64,000 nucleotides of DNA from Woeseiaceae bacterium (GTDB lineage: Bacteria; Pseudomonadota; Gammaproteobacteria; Steroidobacterales; Woeseiaceae). The stretch is from positions 1 through 64,000 of the forward strand of contig JAJFKV010000004.1 in assembly GCA_021773055.1 (NCBI GenBank), written 5' to 3'. The translations under genes and the position numbers were made by a program. Shown here piece by piece: positions 8,997 to 19,022 of the stretch; position 1 is the stretch's first letter; every line of letters starts with the position of its first letter. The notes under the pieces were generated by a model that was not told the DNA's origin, did no database searches, and saw only the letters and a program-made list of their open reading frames with translations.

Positions 8997-10931
8997 TTAC
9001 TGGCCGCGAGTGATCATGTCCGAGGAGCGGAGCATATCGACAAATGGCTCAGCTAATAACTTTGAACCCAGGGAGTTAAAGTGATCCTTGTCCCGGTACA
9101 GGAAACTGCTGCCATTATCCGGGTAGCAATATTCGTCTCCGGCCGGGCAGGCGGAACCGAAGATTTCGAAGACAGCCACATTGCTGTTGCTCGCCTCGAG
9201 TTTGTCCAGCAATTCCATCACCTGGTCTACGAGAGGGGCGAACGTATCTCGATCCAGGGCGCAGCTCTTTCTATCGTCGAGGCTGCACTCACGGATGTCC
9301 TTATATGGAAAAACAGGGGGGGGTGCGGTGACGACAAGATTCACCCCCTTCCCGGCGAGATCCTCGGCGAGGCGAGATACGAGATAAAGCCAGGGTCGCA
9401 CTTCAATGACGGCGTGGGGGAGCTCGCGATCAATGTAAAGCCGCGACAGGAGAACGATGTCGCCGGGTCTGAATTTCTGGGAGATGCGGCGAAACACTTC
9501 TTTGCGAGGGGCGAATTCCTTGCCCGGTTCGAAAGGGAAGCTCCAGCCCGGAGTCTCTATCAGGTGCACACCGATACCCAATCGCTCATGCACCTCGTAC
9601 AACATGCCCTGCAAATGCCCGGAATGACTGTCGCCCATCGCCCAGATGGTGGGCATGCCTGGTCGCGGCGCGACCGTGCAGTTAGCTATGGTGTCGGGCG
9701 TTAATTTCCGACTCCCGCCGTCCAACGCACAAGTCAGCACGTGCGATTTGCCGCTGGGAATAACCGGTAGGTATGAGGGAGGGTGGAGCACGGTGATGGT
9801 CGAGTCGGAACCTGCGTCTGTCCTGACCATCACGAATAGCAATACCGCAGCGAGGACAAGGTTCGCGCCTAATCCCAGACCAATGTCGTGGATTCTGCGC
9901 GTCGTCCAGGTTCTGTATCGGAGCGGTTTCTCGATCCAATGAAAGGAAAGGCTTGCGGCGATCGCCATGGCAAGCACGTAAAATGCCGAATGTCGCCAGG
10001 ACGGTGCCAGCACGAGTGGGCCAAGGGCAATAATCGGCCAGTGCCATAAGTAGAGGGAGTAAGAGATTCTTCCGATGTAGGTGACAGGTCGTAGCGTAAG
10101 CGCATGTGCAGCGAGAGAACGGCCGTCTGTAGCCAGTAACAATCCAGTCAAACTAACGGCCGCCAATGTCGCCGGCATAACGTGGCCTTCGGGGACGAAA
10201 AAGCACGCTATCAGTGCCACCAGCGCGAACGGGGACAGGCGTCTCAGCACGCGCTGGAATTGTGCCAATTGCGTGCGTCGCGACGCCAGGAAGACCAGCG
10301 AACCGATGCCCAATTCCCAGATCCGGGCGGGCATCAGAAAAAAAGCAGCCGCCTGATGTTGCTCGTATAACCCGGCAAACATCGCGACGGACACAAGGCC
10401 GCCGAGGATCATTGCGATCGCCAGTGCTTTGTAGGAGCCGCGTTGGGTCCTGAAGTAAAAAAGCCACGCGAACATTGGGAACACGACGTAAAACTGCTCT
10501 TCCACCCCCAGTGACCAGGTGTGGGTGAACGCATTGAATATGGAGGACGGGGAAAAGTAGTCGAGCTCGAAGAAAAATAATACAACGTTAGCAAAGCCGA
10601 ACAGTGCGGCCAGTCCCGTCTCAATCGAGTGCCGTGGAAAAGGGTCTGTTGCCAGCACCACGAACCCGGTGACCGCTACACATAGCGTGAGTGCAGGCAT
10701 CAGGCGCTTTATCCGCCTTGCGAGAAAACCTACATAAAGCTGCGAGAGCTGGGTCCGTTGCTGGCCCAACAGTGAGCCAGTGACCACAAAGCCGGAAATT
10801 GCGAAGAAGACATCCACACCCAGGAATCCGCTGGGCAGAAATTTCTCGGGGAGATGACTTGCGATCACGGCCAGAACAGCAACCGCTCTCAGCCCGTCTA
10901 TGTCAGCACGGTAGGAAAGTTTGTTTGTCAA
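8997..10931 (-). CDS. OafA/YrhL-type acyltransferase with SGNH domain
   Basis: 644 aa. The N-terminal half (about 1-370) is an acyltransferase-3 domain with ten or more membrane helices, the family signature YRADIDGLRAVAVLAVI at the start and the FFAISGFVV motif. The C-terminal half is a periplasmic SGNH hydrolase-like domain with block I AMGDSHSGHL and the catalytic Asp-His block DKDHFN. Such two-domain proteins move acetyl groups from the cytoplasm to surface polysaccharides. The start is TTG at 10931. It stands alone, 32 bp behind the thioredoxin lipoprotein frame, with no glycosyltransferase locus nearby, so the acceptor is unknown. Confidence 0.9.
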   Translation of the reverse strand: MTNKLSYRADIDGLRAVAVLAVIASHLPEKFLPSGFLGVDVFFAISGFVVTGSLLGQQRTQLSQLYVGFLARRIKRLMPALTLCVAVTGFVVLATDPFPRHSIETGLAALFGFANVVLFFFELDYFSPSSIFNAFTHTWSLGVEEQFYVVFPMFAWLFYFRTQRGSYKALAIAMILGGLVSVAMFAGLYEQHQAAAFFLMPARIWELGIGSLVFLASRRTQLAQFQRVLRRLSPFALVALIACFFVPEGHVMPATLAAVSLTGLLLATDGRSLAAHALTLRPVTYIGRISYSLYLWHWPIIALGPLVLAPSWRHSAFYVLAMAIAASLSFHWIEKPLRYRTWTTRRIHDIGLGLGANLVLAAVLLFVMVRTDAGSDSTITVLHPPSYLPVIPSGKSHVLTCALDGGSRKLTPDTIANCTVAPRPGMPTIWAMGDSHSGHLQGMLYEVHERLGIGVHLIETPGWSFPFEPGKEFAPRKEVFRRISQKFRPGDIVLLSRLYIDRELPHAVIEVRPWLYLVSRLAEDLAGKGVNLVVTAPPPVFPYKDIRECSLDDRKSCALDRDTFAPLVDQVMELLDKLEASNSNVAVFEIFGSACPAGDEYCYPDNGSSFLYRDKDHFNSLGSKLLAEPFVDMLRSSDMITRGQ

Positions 10932-11198
10932 AGTTTAAGTGGTTGACTGTAGGTAATAGAGAGAACCCAGTGTAGTCGGCATTCGGGCCCGGGAACAGAT
11001 GCTGCGTGATCCGGTCTGCCTCAACAAGGTCGTCGATGCTCGCGGCTTACCGATCGCTCCCCAAGACAGAAGACTATGCGGAGCTGCCGGCCAGTATCAA
11101 GACACCTTCGAAATAAAAAAGTGGAATTTCCTCATAGACACCGGGTCACTCAAGTGTGTTAACTAGGCCACATCAGGCAATTCAACTCGGAGCGTACA

Positions 11199-12503
11199 GT
11201 GGTAAATCGTGTATCAGACCCGAACAGTCTCGAGCCAATCGAGATGGCGAGCATAGACGAACTCAGAGCTTTGCAACTCGAACGACTGGCATGGTCTATT
11301 GGACACGCGTATGACAACTGCGCACCGTATCGAGCGAAGTGCGATGTCGCCGGCGTCACACCAGCCGACTTGAGGTCGCTCGAAGATTTGAGTCTGTTTC
11401 CGTTCACAGTAAAGGATGATCTTCGCCAAAGCTATCCGTTTGGCATGTTTGCCGTGCCGCAACGAGACGTTGTTCGTATTCATGCCTCGAGCGGCACGAC
11501 CGGCAAACCGACCGTCGTCGGCTACACCAGGAACGACATCGACATGTGGGCAACGGTTGTCGCACGATCGATACACGCGAGCGGCGGTGGTCCAGACGAC
11601 CTGATCCACGTGGCTTACGGTTACGGCCTGTTTACGGGTGGACTGGGTGCGCACTATGGCGCCGAGAAACTCGGTGCAACCGTCATACCTGTGTCGGGCG
11701 GGCAGACACCCAAGCAGGTGCAGCTCATCCAGGATTTCAAGCCCGACATCATCATGGTGACGCCGTCCTACATGCTCAATATCGCCGATGAATTCGAACG
11801 GCAAGGCCTGGATCCCGCCGCATCGTCGCTAAAGATCGGAATCTTTGGTGCCGAACCGTGGGGCGAATCGATGCGCAAGGAGATCGAGGAACGCTGCGGG
11901 CTGGATGCCGTCGATATCTATGGTTTATCGGAGGTCATCGGTCCCGGTGTCGCCAACGAGTGCATCGAGACCAAGGATGGGCCTGTTATTTGGGAAGATC
12001 ATTTCTATCCTGAGATCGTCAACCCCGAGTCGGGGGAGCCTGTGGCCGATGGTGAGATGGGAGAGCTCGTGTTCACGTCGTTGACCAAGGAAGCCCTGCC
12101 AATCATTCGATATCGCACGCGGGATCTTACAAGGCTGCTGCCCGGGACGGCGCGCACCATGCGGCGCATGGACAAAATTACGGGTCGCTCGGACGACATG
12201 CTGATCATCCGAGGTGTAAACGTGTTCCCGACGCAGATAGAAGAGCGCGTTCTCGCAGTAGGTGCGCTTGCGCCGCATTACCAGATTCGCGTTTCACGAG
12301 ATGGCAAGCTCGACGTCATTACCGTCAAAGTCGAAAAAACGGCAGCGGCGAAAGACGCTGAATCGGCGGCGGTCGCAGGCGAGCTGAAAAAAGGCATCAA
12401 GGACTATGTCGGCGTCAGCGCGATTATCGAGGTTTGCGAACCGGGCGAAGTCGCTCGTTCTGAAGGCAAGGCCGTGCGGGTTATCGACGAACGCGGTAGC
12501 TGA
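11199..12503 (+). CDS. paaK: Phenylacetate-CoA ligase
   Basis: Activates phenylacetate (or a related aromatic acid) with ATP and CoA, the first step of the paa pathway. The 434-aa product follows Escherichia coli PaaK nearly end to end: the P-loop-like HASSGTTGKPTVVGYT, the AYGYGLFTGGLGAHYGAE block, IYGLSEVIGPGVA, and RSDDMLIIRGVNVFPTQIEE before the C-terminal domain. The start is GTG; an ATG at 11244 is possible but would cut the conserved N-terminus. No other paa gene lies in the window, so this is an orphan ligase. The 267-bp gap upstream shows no feature I can name. Confidence 0.95.
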   Translation: MVNRVSDPNSLEPIEMASIDELRALQLERLAWSIGHAYDNCAPYRAKCDVAGVTPADLRSLEDLSLFPFTVKDDLRQSYPFGMFAVPQRDVVRIHASSGTTGKPTVVGYTRNDIDMWATVVARSIHASGGGPDDLIHVAYGYGLFTGGLGAHYGAEKLGATVIPVSGGQTPKQVQLIQDFKPDIIMVTPSYMLNIADEFERQGLDPAASSLKIGIFGAEPWGESMRKEIEERCGLDAVDIYGLSEVIGPGVANECIETKDGPVIWEDHFYPEIVNPESGEPVADGEMGELVFTSLTKEALPIIRYRTRDLTRLLPGTARTMRRMDKITGRSDDMLIIRGVNVFPTQIEERVLAVGALAPHYQIRVSRDGKLDVITVKVEKTAAAKDAESAAVAGELKKGIKDYVGVSAIIEVCEPGEVARSEGKAVRVIDERGS

Positions 12504-12588
12504 CCGCGCGCGTCAGGACATATTTTCAAGGATTTATTCCCAAAACATGCTGGTTTGTCGTCTATATTAATCAGACGGCGATAATACT

Positions 12589-13203
12589 ATGCGAAAAATG
12601 TCCTCCCAAGCGGTGCCAGCGAATCAGCCTGTCGAAAGACATGCGGAGGCGGAACCGGGGCCGTATGTATCGGTAGAGAGGGGCTCAACGGCCAGCGAAG
12701 TCACTGGGCGTGCATTCCAGAAGTACAACGAGTCGTTGGTGAGATACCTGAGTGTGCGGCTATGCTCCAGAAGGGATGCCGAAGAAGTAGCACAGGAAGC
12801 CTATGCGCGCATGTTGAAGCTGGACGAATCAGACACGATCAGTCACATGCAGGCCTATTTGTTCAAGATCGCGTCAAACATAGCGATTGATCGCATGCGC
12901 AGCCAGGGCCGACAGCCGCAACATCTGTCGTTTGACGTAATCGGCGACGGTATTCCAGCACCGGCCGTTGCCGTCGATAGAATAGTTGGGGCACAAGAGC
13001 AACTTTCATTGATCAAAGAGATTGTTGCGGAATTACCCCCCAAATGCCGCCAGGCATTCTTGTTATACAAATTCAATGATCATTCTTACCGTGAGATTGC
13101 AGACCAGATGCAACTGACGGAAAGCATGATTCGCAAATACGTTTTACGCGCGATCGTTTATTGCCGATCGCGCCTTGATGATGAAAATCTCGGCGGCCAG
13201 TGA
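12589..13203 (+). CDS. FecI-type ECF sigma factor
   Basis: A 204-aa ECF sigma-70 factor. Region 2 spans VRYLSVRLCSRRDAEEVAQEAYARML to the IAIDRMRSQ stretch, and region 4 spans LPPKCRQAFLLYKFNDHSYREIADQMQLTESMIRKYV, the helix-turn-helix for the -35 box. It has an N-terminal extension of about 45 residues. The FecR-like gene starts 31 bp later and an STN-bearing TonB receptor follows, so this is a cell-surface signalling set in which ligand binding to the receptor releases the sigma factor. Confidence 0.9.
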   Translation: MRKMSSQAVPANQPVERHAEAEPGPYVSVERGSTASEVTGRAFQKYNESLVRYLSVRLCSRRDAEEVAQEAYARMLKLDESDTISHMQAYLFKIASNIAIDRMRSQGRQPQHLSFDVIGDGIPAPAVAVDRIVGAQEQLSLIKEIVAELPPKCRQAFLLYKFNDHSYREIADQMQLTESMIRKYVLRAIVYCRSRLDDENLGGQ

Positions 13204-13234
13204 CGGCACGCCTGAAGTTCGAGGAACATCGTAG

Positions 13235-14284
13235 ATGGATCGAAGCAAACATAAGTTGTCCAGTGAAGAGATCACTCAAGAGGCCACATCCTGGTTTTTG
13301 AGGATCCGGGACGGATTCTCGCAATCGGATTTTCGCGAGTGGCGTCGCTGGCTTGCCGCGGACGACGCTAACGCAGCAGCGTTTGATGCTGTGCGAGAGT
13401 TTTGGCAGAAATCCGATCAGGCAGATGATCTGCCGTGGCCGAGCGAGGCTGAACTTGAGGCCGATACCTACGACGGAGAATTGGCCCTGCCAGTGAAATC
13501 GCGGCATCGAGACCAGGAAGGTAGGAGTAATGGGCGGTATTGGCTGGCCGCTGCTGCATCAATCGTCGCGCTTAGCCTGATTGGCTTCGGTTTGCTGAGC
13601 GACGACAATCAAGATTTTGATAGTTACGAAACGACGACCGCAGAGCATCAACTGATTGAGCTGGAGGACGGCTCCAGCGTAACGCTGGGCGCAGAGTCAG
13701 AAGTGCGAATCGCCTACGCGCGCCATGCGCGGCGCATTGAACTGCGCAGCGGAGAAGCGTATTTCAAAGTTGCTAAAGACCGCGACCGTCCGTTCATTGT
13801 TGCCGCGGGCAACCACACCGTTCGTGCACTCGGCACAGAGTTTGACGTCAATATTGGTGTGCGCGACATCAAAGTTTCCGTCATCGAAGGCAAAGTAAGG
13901 GTCGATGGCCCAACCGTGGCTGCCGCCAACGCGAGCAACGGATCCGGCACCGCCGTGAATCTTGAATCGGGCGATGTGCTGGATCTAAATGTTGCCGGTA
14001 GCATCGGTATTGTCAGTCAGGTCGATCCAATGCTCAGCACATCGTGGCTGTCCGGGCGCCTTGCGTATGACGGCGCGTCGTTCGAATCGGTGTTCGCCGA
14101 CGTCAATCGATATTCCGATGTTGAGTTGATAATCGGTGATGATTTTACGAACCAACAGAAATTCACCGGTACGATCTTTTTGGACAGCATCGATGAGTGG
14201 TTGGACGGCATCCCACAGGGATTCCACGTGAAGGTTGTGCGCCTGGACGGGCACGGCATCGTGCTATTCCACGACGAGCGCTGA
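13235..14284 (+). CDS. FecR-family transmembrane anti-sigma/sigma regulator
   Basis: 349 aa. The N-terminal cytoplasmic DUF4880-type domain (TSWFLRIRDGFSQSDFREWRRWL, about 10-60) binds the sigma factor. A single membrane helix follows at about residues 103-122 (YWLAAAASIVALSLIGFGLL). The periplasmic FecR domain (LEDGSSVTLGAESEVRIAY, RRIELRSGEAYFKVAKD, VRALGTEFDVNI) and a C-terminal STN-like module (SVFADVNRYSDVELIIGD, then FTGTI) follow. It receives the signal from the receptor's STN domain. It sits between its sigma factor and its receptor. Confidence 0.92.
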   Translation: MDRSKHKLSSEEITQEATSWFLRIRDGFSQSDFREWRRWLAADDANAAAFDAVREFWQKSDQADDLPWPSEAELEADTYDGELALPVKSRHRDQEGRSNGRYWLAAAASIVALSLIGFGLLSDDNQDFDSYETTTAEHQLIELEDGSSVTLGAESEVRIAYARHARRIELRSGEAYFKVAKDRDRPFIVAAGNHTVRALGTEFDVNIGVRDIKVSVIEGKVRVDGPTVAAANASNGSGTAVNLESGDVLDLNVAGSIGIVSQVDPMLSTSWLSGRLAYDGASFESVFADVNRYSDVELIIGDDFTNQQKFTGTIFLDSIDEWLDGIPQGFHVKVVRLDGHGIVLFHDER

Positions 14285-14407
14285 TCGCTGAGTTCTTGCG
14301 GGTTCAAAACTCACAACCTAAAAATTCCCAAAATTGACCCCCTCGTCGTCTTAAGGCTGAGCGTCGTTTGATTGCTCCTTGTTGTTTTCGCAGGAGGACA
14401 TACTGAA

Positions 14408-16912
14408 ATGACTGATGAACACCATAGAAAAAGTAGCTTTGCCAATAAAGGACGTCGTCTTTGGCGGCAGTCTGTACTGGCCGTTATCGCGGTGGTCTGG
14501 TCGGGGATCGCTTTGGCACAGCAGGCTGTGGATTTTGATATACCACCTCAGGCAGTCGCGTCAGCGTTGCTGAGTTTTTCGGAACAGTCGGACCTGCAGG
14601 TGATTGTCGACGCGTCCGTGGTTGAAGGTCTTAGCAGTGCAGCGGTGTCGGGGTCGATGCAGCCGAACGATGCGCTGGATACCTTGTTGGCGCAATCCGG
14701 ACTGAGTTACCAGGTTTCCGGTGAGCGAACGATTACCGTTATGCAGGCAGGCGGCGACAAGAGCGACGAAACCGGCAGCGAAGAAAGCGACAGCGGTAAT
14801 GCCGATGAATCAGATGCCAGCGACATCGGCAACGGCGATGATTCTCCTTCATCAAGTGTCCGACCCACCGATTCAGGTGCGGCACTGGAGGAGATAGTCG
14901 TCACCGCGCAGAAGCGCAGCGAAAGTCTACAGAGCGTGCCGTTGTCCATTGCCGCGTATACATCGGAACAGCTCGAAAACTCTGTTATTCAGGACATCTA
15001 TGACGTCGGGCTGCAGACACCGGGCATGATCGTGAACAAGGAAATCGTTGGCAAAATTTACATTCGAGGGATCGGTGCTGAAAACCTGACCATCGGTGGC
15101 GATCCGGGCGTTGCCGTGCATGCCGACGGTGCTTACATAGCAAGGACCTCGGCGGCGATGTTTGACCTGTACGATGTCGAGCGCGTTGAAGTCTTGCGCG
15201 GGCCGCAAGGAACGCTCTATGGTCGCAACGCGACCGGAGGCATTGTCAACATCGTCTCGAAGGCCCCGACCGCAGAATTCGAGGGCAATGTGTCCGCGGA
15301 ATTCGGTGACTTTGATTACATTCGCCTGGGCGCGGTCGTAAGCGGCTCACTCGTGGAAGACAAGGTCCAGGCACGAGCCGCCATAGTGAAAAGTGACCGG
15401 GACGGCTTCACCCCCAATCTGTTCACAGGCGAAGACCTGTTCGACGAAGATCTGTTGATGGGTCGCCTTAGTCTAAGATTCTTGCCAAATGAAAATGTGA
15501 CCATCGATCTGATCACAGACTTCTCACAGGACGACGGCAGTCCGGCCCCCTTCAAACAACTTGAGTTTTCGGACTTGTTCGAAGGCGCCCTGGGTGCGAA
15601 TGACCCACCGGGCCTACGCGCCGTGTCACAGGAGTCACCGGTGACAGAAATGCAGGACCAGTTCGGCGTGACCGCCATCATTAACTGGGATACAGGCAAT
15701 TCGACATTTACCTCTGTGAGTTCGTATCGCGACACCGAGTTCAAAGCAGTTTTCGATGGCGACGGCGTCGACATAACTTTTCAGAACTTTGAAGACCACG
15801 ACGACACGCAACAGTTCTCGCAGGAGTTTCGCCTCTCTTCCGATGCCGCTGAAAACTGGGACTGGATAATCGGCGCTTTCTACTTCAATGACGACGGCGA
15901 AACCGAAATCTTCATTCCCATCCCGGGATTCGGGTTTGATATTTTGCACCAGGCCTCGATGTCGACCGATGCGTTTGCCGTGTTTGGTCAGGCTACCTAT
16001 GCCGCGTCGGACCGGCTCTCACTAACGGTCGGGCTTCGATACAACTCGGAGGAAAAAGAGGCGACGCAGCTTTCTGAGTTTATCGGCTTGTTTCCCCCAT
16101 TCCCACCGGCTGCACTGGCGACCGATTCGGATGAATTCACGCCAAAATTCGGTTTCGAATACGCGGTTAGCGATGATGTCATGTGGTACGGAACCGCAAC
16201 GCGCGGTTTCAAGAGCGGTGGTTTCACCTTCAACGGCATCCAACCTGACTTCAAACCCGAGTTTGTGTGGGCTTACGAAACCGGCTTCAAATCCAAGCTC
16301 GCAGACGGCTCTGTCATACTTAACGCCTCCGCGTTTTTCTACGATTACACCGATCTGCAGGTCTCGAAGCTCGAGAATAACGCCGGCGTAATTACCAATG
16401 CGGCCGATGCGACTATTTTCGGAGCTGAGGTCGAACTACTCGCGCAAGCTACCGAACAATGGCGTTTCAACCTGGGCCTGTCATTTCTGAGCGCTGAGTT
16501 TGACAGCTTCCTCACCGAGGATCCGAGCAATCCGCAGCTCGGTACGATCGATCTCGACGGCAACAATTTGCCCAGATCGCCAGACTTCACGGCGAACCTT
16601 GGTACTGATTACACGGTGCCGGTCGGCAATAGCGGTGACCTGAGTTTTCGACTGGACTACCAGTATCAGGACAAGAGTTTCTTCACGACGTTTAATCGCG
16701 ACCTTTCGGCGCAAGACTCATTCAGTCTTCTCAATGCTCGCGTAAGTTTCACGCCGGCCGACAGCGTCTGGGTGGTTGCAGCCTTTGTGAGAAATGCGTT
16801 CGATGAGGACTATTTCCTGAATATTCTGGAGTCCGGCGTCGAGACGGGAAAACCGGAAGGCTTCCTGGCGGCGCCCCGGACCTACGGTATACAGCTGCGA
16901 TATTCCTTTTGA
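14408..16912 (+). CDS. STN-bearing TonB-dependent receptor (transducer)
   Basis: Signal peptide, then an STN domain (FDIPPQAVASALLSFSEQSDLQVIVD to ISYQ-like ending, about 40-115 of the mature frame) that contacts FecR. An unusual acidic Ser/Asp/Glu-rich linker of about 50 residues follows, then TonB box EEIVVTAQ, plug (RGPQGTLYGRNATGG) and 22-strand barrel ending RYSF. The frame opens at 14372; ATG 14408 follows AGGAGG (14392-14397). The dehydrogenase and two hydrolases downstream, rather than iron genes, suggest an organic, ester- or alcohol-bearing ligand. The receptor is of the Sphingomonas/Caulobacter-type TBDR class, whose annotation seldom predicts the ligand. Confidence 0.92.
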   Translation: MTDEHHRKSSFANKGRRLWRQSVLAVIAVVWSGIALAQQAVDFDIPPQAVASALLSFSEQSDLQVIVDASVVEGLSSAAVSGSMQPNDALDTLLAQSGLSYQVSGERTITVMQAGGDKSDETGSEESDSGNADESDASDIGNGDDSPSSSVRPTDSGAALEEIVVTAQKRSESLQSVPLSIAAYTSEQLENSVIQDIYDVGLQTPGMIVNKEIVGKIYIRGIGAENLTIGGDPGVAVHADGAYIARTSAAMFDLYDVERVEVLRGPQGTLYGRNATGGIVNIVSKAPTAEFEGNVSAEFGDFDYIRLGAVVSGSLVEDKVQARAAIVKSDRDGFTPNLFTGEDLFDEDLLMGRLSLRFLPNENVTIDLITDFSQDDGSPAPFKQLEFSDLFEGALGANDPPGLRAVSQESPVTEMQDQFGVTAIINWDTGNSTFTSVSSYRDTEFKAVFDGDGVDITFQNFEDHDDTQQFSQEFRLSSDAAENWDWIIGAFYFNDDGETEIFIPIPGFGFDILHQASMSTDAFAVFGQATYAASDRLSLTVGLRYNSEEKEATQLSEFIGLFPPFPPAALATDSDEFTPKFGFEYAVSDDVMWYGTATRGFKSGGFTFNGIQPDFKPEFVWAYETGFKSKLADGSVILNASAFFYDYTDLQVSKLENNAGVITNAADATIFGAEVELLAQATEQWRFNLGLSFLSAEFDSFLTEDPSNPQLGTIDLDGNNLPRSPDFTANLGTDYTVPVGNSGDLSFRLDYQYQDKSFFTTFNRDLSAQDSFSLLNARVSFTPADSVWVVAAFVRNAFDEDYFLNILESGVETGKPEGFLAAPRTYGIQLRYSF

Positions 16913-16939
16913 GGAGAGCCGTTGACGTCGGAGGAAAGT

Positions 16940-18076
16940 GTGAGAATCATAAAAGCGGCCGTCCTGGAGAGCGTTGGCGCTGGTCAGCCATACGAAACCA
17001 GCAAGCCACTTAAGATCGAGTCTTTCGAGCTGGCGCCGCCGGCTCGCGACGAAGTGCTGGTCAAAATTCGCGCGGCCGGGCTTTGCCATTCTGACCTGTC
17101 GGTAATCAATGGATCACGGCTGCGTCCGACGCCGATGGTCTTGGGCCACGAAGCGGCAGGTATCGTTGCTGAAACGGGGCCCGGCGTCGAGGGGCTCACG
17201 CCGGGTGACCACGTGGTGCTCGTGTTTGTCCCGAGTTGTGGACACTGTGTGCCCTGCGCGGAGGGCAGACCAGCTCTTTGCGAACCTGCAGCAGTTGCTA
17301 ACAACGACGGCACACTGGTATCCGGAGCGCGCCGACTTCACCGTGATGGCATCCCTGTGAATCATCACCTTGGCGTATCGGCGTTCGCAGACTACGCGGT
17401 CGTCAGTAAATACTCAGTCGTGAAGATCGATCGAAGTTTGCCGTTTGATGAGGCGGCGCTGTTTGGCTGCGCTGTCATTACGGGTGCGGGTGCCGTACTC
17501 AATACCGCAAAGGTTAAAGCCGGTTCGACAGTGGCCGTAGTTGGACTTGGCGGCGTTGGCCTGAACTCGATATTGGGCGCCAGACTGGCGGGCGCCAGAC
17601 AGATTATTGCGATCGACCTGAAAGACAAGAAGTTGACCTTGAGTAAAGAGCTCGGCGCCACGGATACCGTCAGGGCCGACGACCCGGATTGCGCCGAAAC
17701 TGTGCGGCGCATCAGTGATGGCGGCGTCGACTACGCGTTCGAAATGGCGGGCTCCACTGCGGCGCTCGAGTTGGCCTGGGCGGTGACTCGGCGCGGTGGA
17801 CAAACGGTCACGGCAGGACTGCCGCACCCGGATGCCAGATTGTCTCTACCCGCGTTACAAATTGTCGGCGAGGAGCGAACCCTTCGTGGCAGTTATCTCG
17901 GCAGTTGCGTACCAGTAAGAGACATTCCAACCTATATCGAGCTTTACCAGAAGGGCCTCATGCCCGTTGACAAATTGATGGGCGAAAAGCTGTCGTTGTC
18001 AGAGATCAATACCGCGTTTGATCGTCTTGCGGCCGGCGAGTCGACGCGGCAAATCATCCTGTTCGATGACGACTAA
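16940..18076 (+). CDS. Zinc-dependent medium-chain alcohol dehydrogenase
   Basis: An MDR alcohol dehydrogenase of about 378 aa. Catalytic zinc ligands sit in AAGLCHSDLSV and GHEAAG; the structural zinc lobe is CGHCVPCAEGRPALC (four Cys); the nucleotide site is VVGLGGVGLNS with the NAD-type acidic residue in IIAIDLKDKK. It resembles the class-III/formaldehyde-dehydrogenase-like branch. A TTG at 16922 opens the frame, but GTG 16940 lies 5 bases behind GGAGG (16930-16934) and starts at MRIIKAAVLE as in the family. It follows the receptor stop by under 30 bp and overlaps the next gene by 11 bp, so it is in that operon. Confidence 0.9.
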   Translation: MRIIKAAVLESVGAGQPYETSKPLKIESFELAPPARDEVLVKIRAAGLCHSDLSVINGSRLRPTPMVLGHEAAGIVAETGPGVEGLTPGDHVVLVFVPSCGHCVPCAEGRPALCEPAAVANNDGTLVSGARRLHRDGIPVNHHLGVSAFADYAVVSKYSVVKIDRSLPFDEAALFGCAVITGAGAVLNTAKVKAGSTVAVVGLGGVGLNSILGARLAGARQIIAIDLKDKKLTLSKELGATDTVRADDPDCAETVRRISDGGVDYAFEMAGSTAALELAWAVTRRGGQTVTAGLPHPDARLSLPALQIVGEERTLRGSYLGSCVPVRDIPTYIELYQKGLMPVDKLMGEKLSLSEINTAFDRLAAGESTRQIILFDDD

Positions 18077-19022
18077 AGAGCTCGATCCGCAGCTTGCCGA
18101 TCTTCTGCGGGAGCTGGAGGATTCGGGAACTCCGAAACTGCAGACATTGCAACCGGCGGAAGCGCGCCAGGTTTTTTCAAATGGCGTTGAACTACTGACA
18201 GCGAAAGGGGCAGATGTTGATCGATCGGTCGACGGCAGGATAGCGACGAAAAACGGGAGCCTGCCCGTTCGAATTTATTATCCCGAACGTGACAGTGACT
18301 CGCCAGCGCCGCTCGTCGTGTATTTTCACGGCGGTGGTTGGAGTTTTGGCAGCATCGATACCCATGATAGCGTTTGTCGAACAATCTGTTCGGGCGCGTC
18401 GTGCATTGTTGCGTCTATCGAATACAGCCTCGCGCCCGAGCACAAGTTCCCGCGGGCGGTGGATGATGCCATTGAGGCAAGTAACTGGGCACGCGGTAGC
18501 GCACAGGAAATCGGCGCTGACCCGACTCGAATCGTCCTTGCTGGCGATAGCGCAGGCGCCAATCTTGCAGCGGTGGCGGCACTCGCGGCGCGGGACCAGG
18601 GCTACACGGATATTATTTGCCAGTTGCTGATCTACCCGGCCACAGACCAATCGATGTCCTGTTCGTCGCACCAGAAATTCGGTGACGGCTACAGACTGAC
18701 CCGGTCCCTGATGATTTGGTCCAGCACCAATTACTTGCGAGACGGTCCCGATATCATGGACCCAAGAGCTTCTCCGTTGTTCGCAACGGATCATTCCGGA
18801 TTACCGCCGGCGATAATTATCACCGCTGGATTCGACCCATTGCGGGACGAAGGCGCGGCCTTTGCTACGAAACTTGAGGAGGCCGGCGTCGAGGTCGAAT
18901 ACCGTTGTTTTGATAATTTGATTCATGGATTTGTTACCTTGACCGGAGTCGTCGACGCGGCCGCGCTCGCGCTCGATGAAACTGTGTTGATGCTAAAAGG
19001 ACAACTTGAATGCCGTTCATAA
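18066..19022 (+). CDS. HSL-family alpha/beta hydrolase (esterase)
   Basis: About 318 aa. Hormone-sensitive-lipase family carboxylesterase: oxyanion motif HGGGW, nucleophile elbow GDSAGAN, catalytic Asp in GFDPLRDEG and His in IHGFV. The frame opens inside the dehydrogenase gene; ATG 18066 (MTTKELDPQLADLL) overlaps that gene's stop by 11 bp and is the natural start. It would release an alcohol or acid from a short or medium ester, whose alcohol the upstream dehydrogenase could oxidise. It overlaps the next hydrolase by 13 bp. Confidence 0.9.
   Translation: MTTKELDPQLADLLRELEDSGTPKLQTLQPAEARQVFSNGVELLTAKGADVDRSVDGRIATKNGSLPVRIYYPERDSDSPAPLVVYFHGGGWSFGSIDTHDSVCRTICSGASCIVASIEYSLAPEHKFPRAVDDAIEASNWARGSAQEIGADPTRIVLAGDSAGANLAAVAALAARDQGYTDIICQLLIYPATDQSMSCSSHQKFGDGYRLTRSLMIWSSTNYLRDGPDIMDPRASPLFATDHSGLPPAIIITAGFDPLRDEGAAFATKLEEAGVEVEYRCFDNLIHGFVTLTGVVDAAALALDETVLMLKGQLECRS

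Noticed and set aside
9081-9704. 207-codon plus-strand frame opposite the acyltransferase SGNH domain
   Set aside because: Antisense shadow with no ribosome site or recognisable domain.
11199-12503. PaaK as part of a phenylacetate degradation operon
   Set aside because: No paaA-E, paaG, paaZ or paaJ genes lie around it; it is an isolated ligase in this window.
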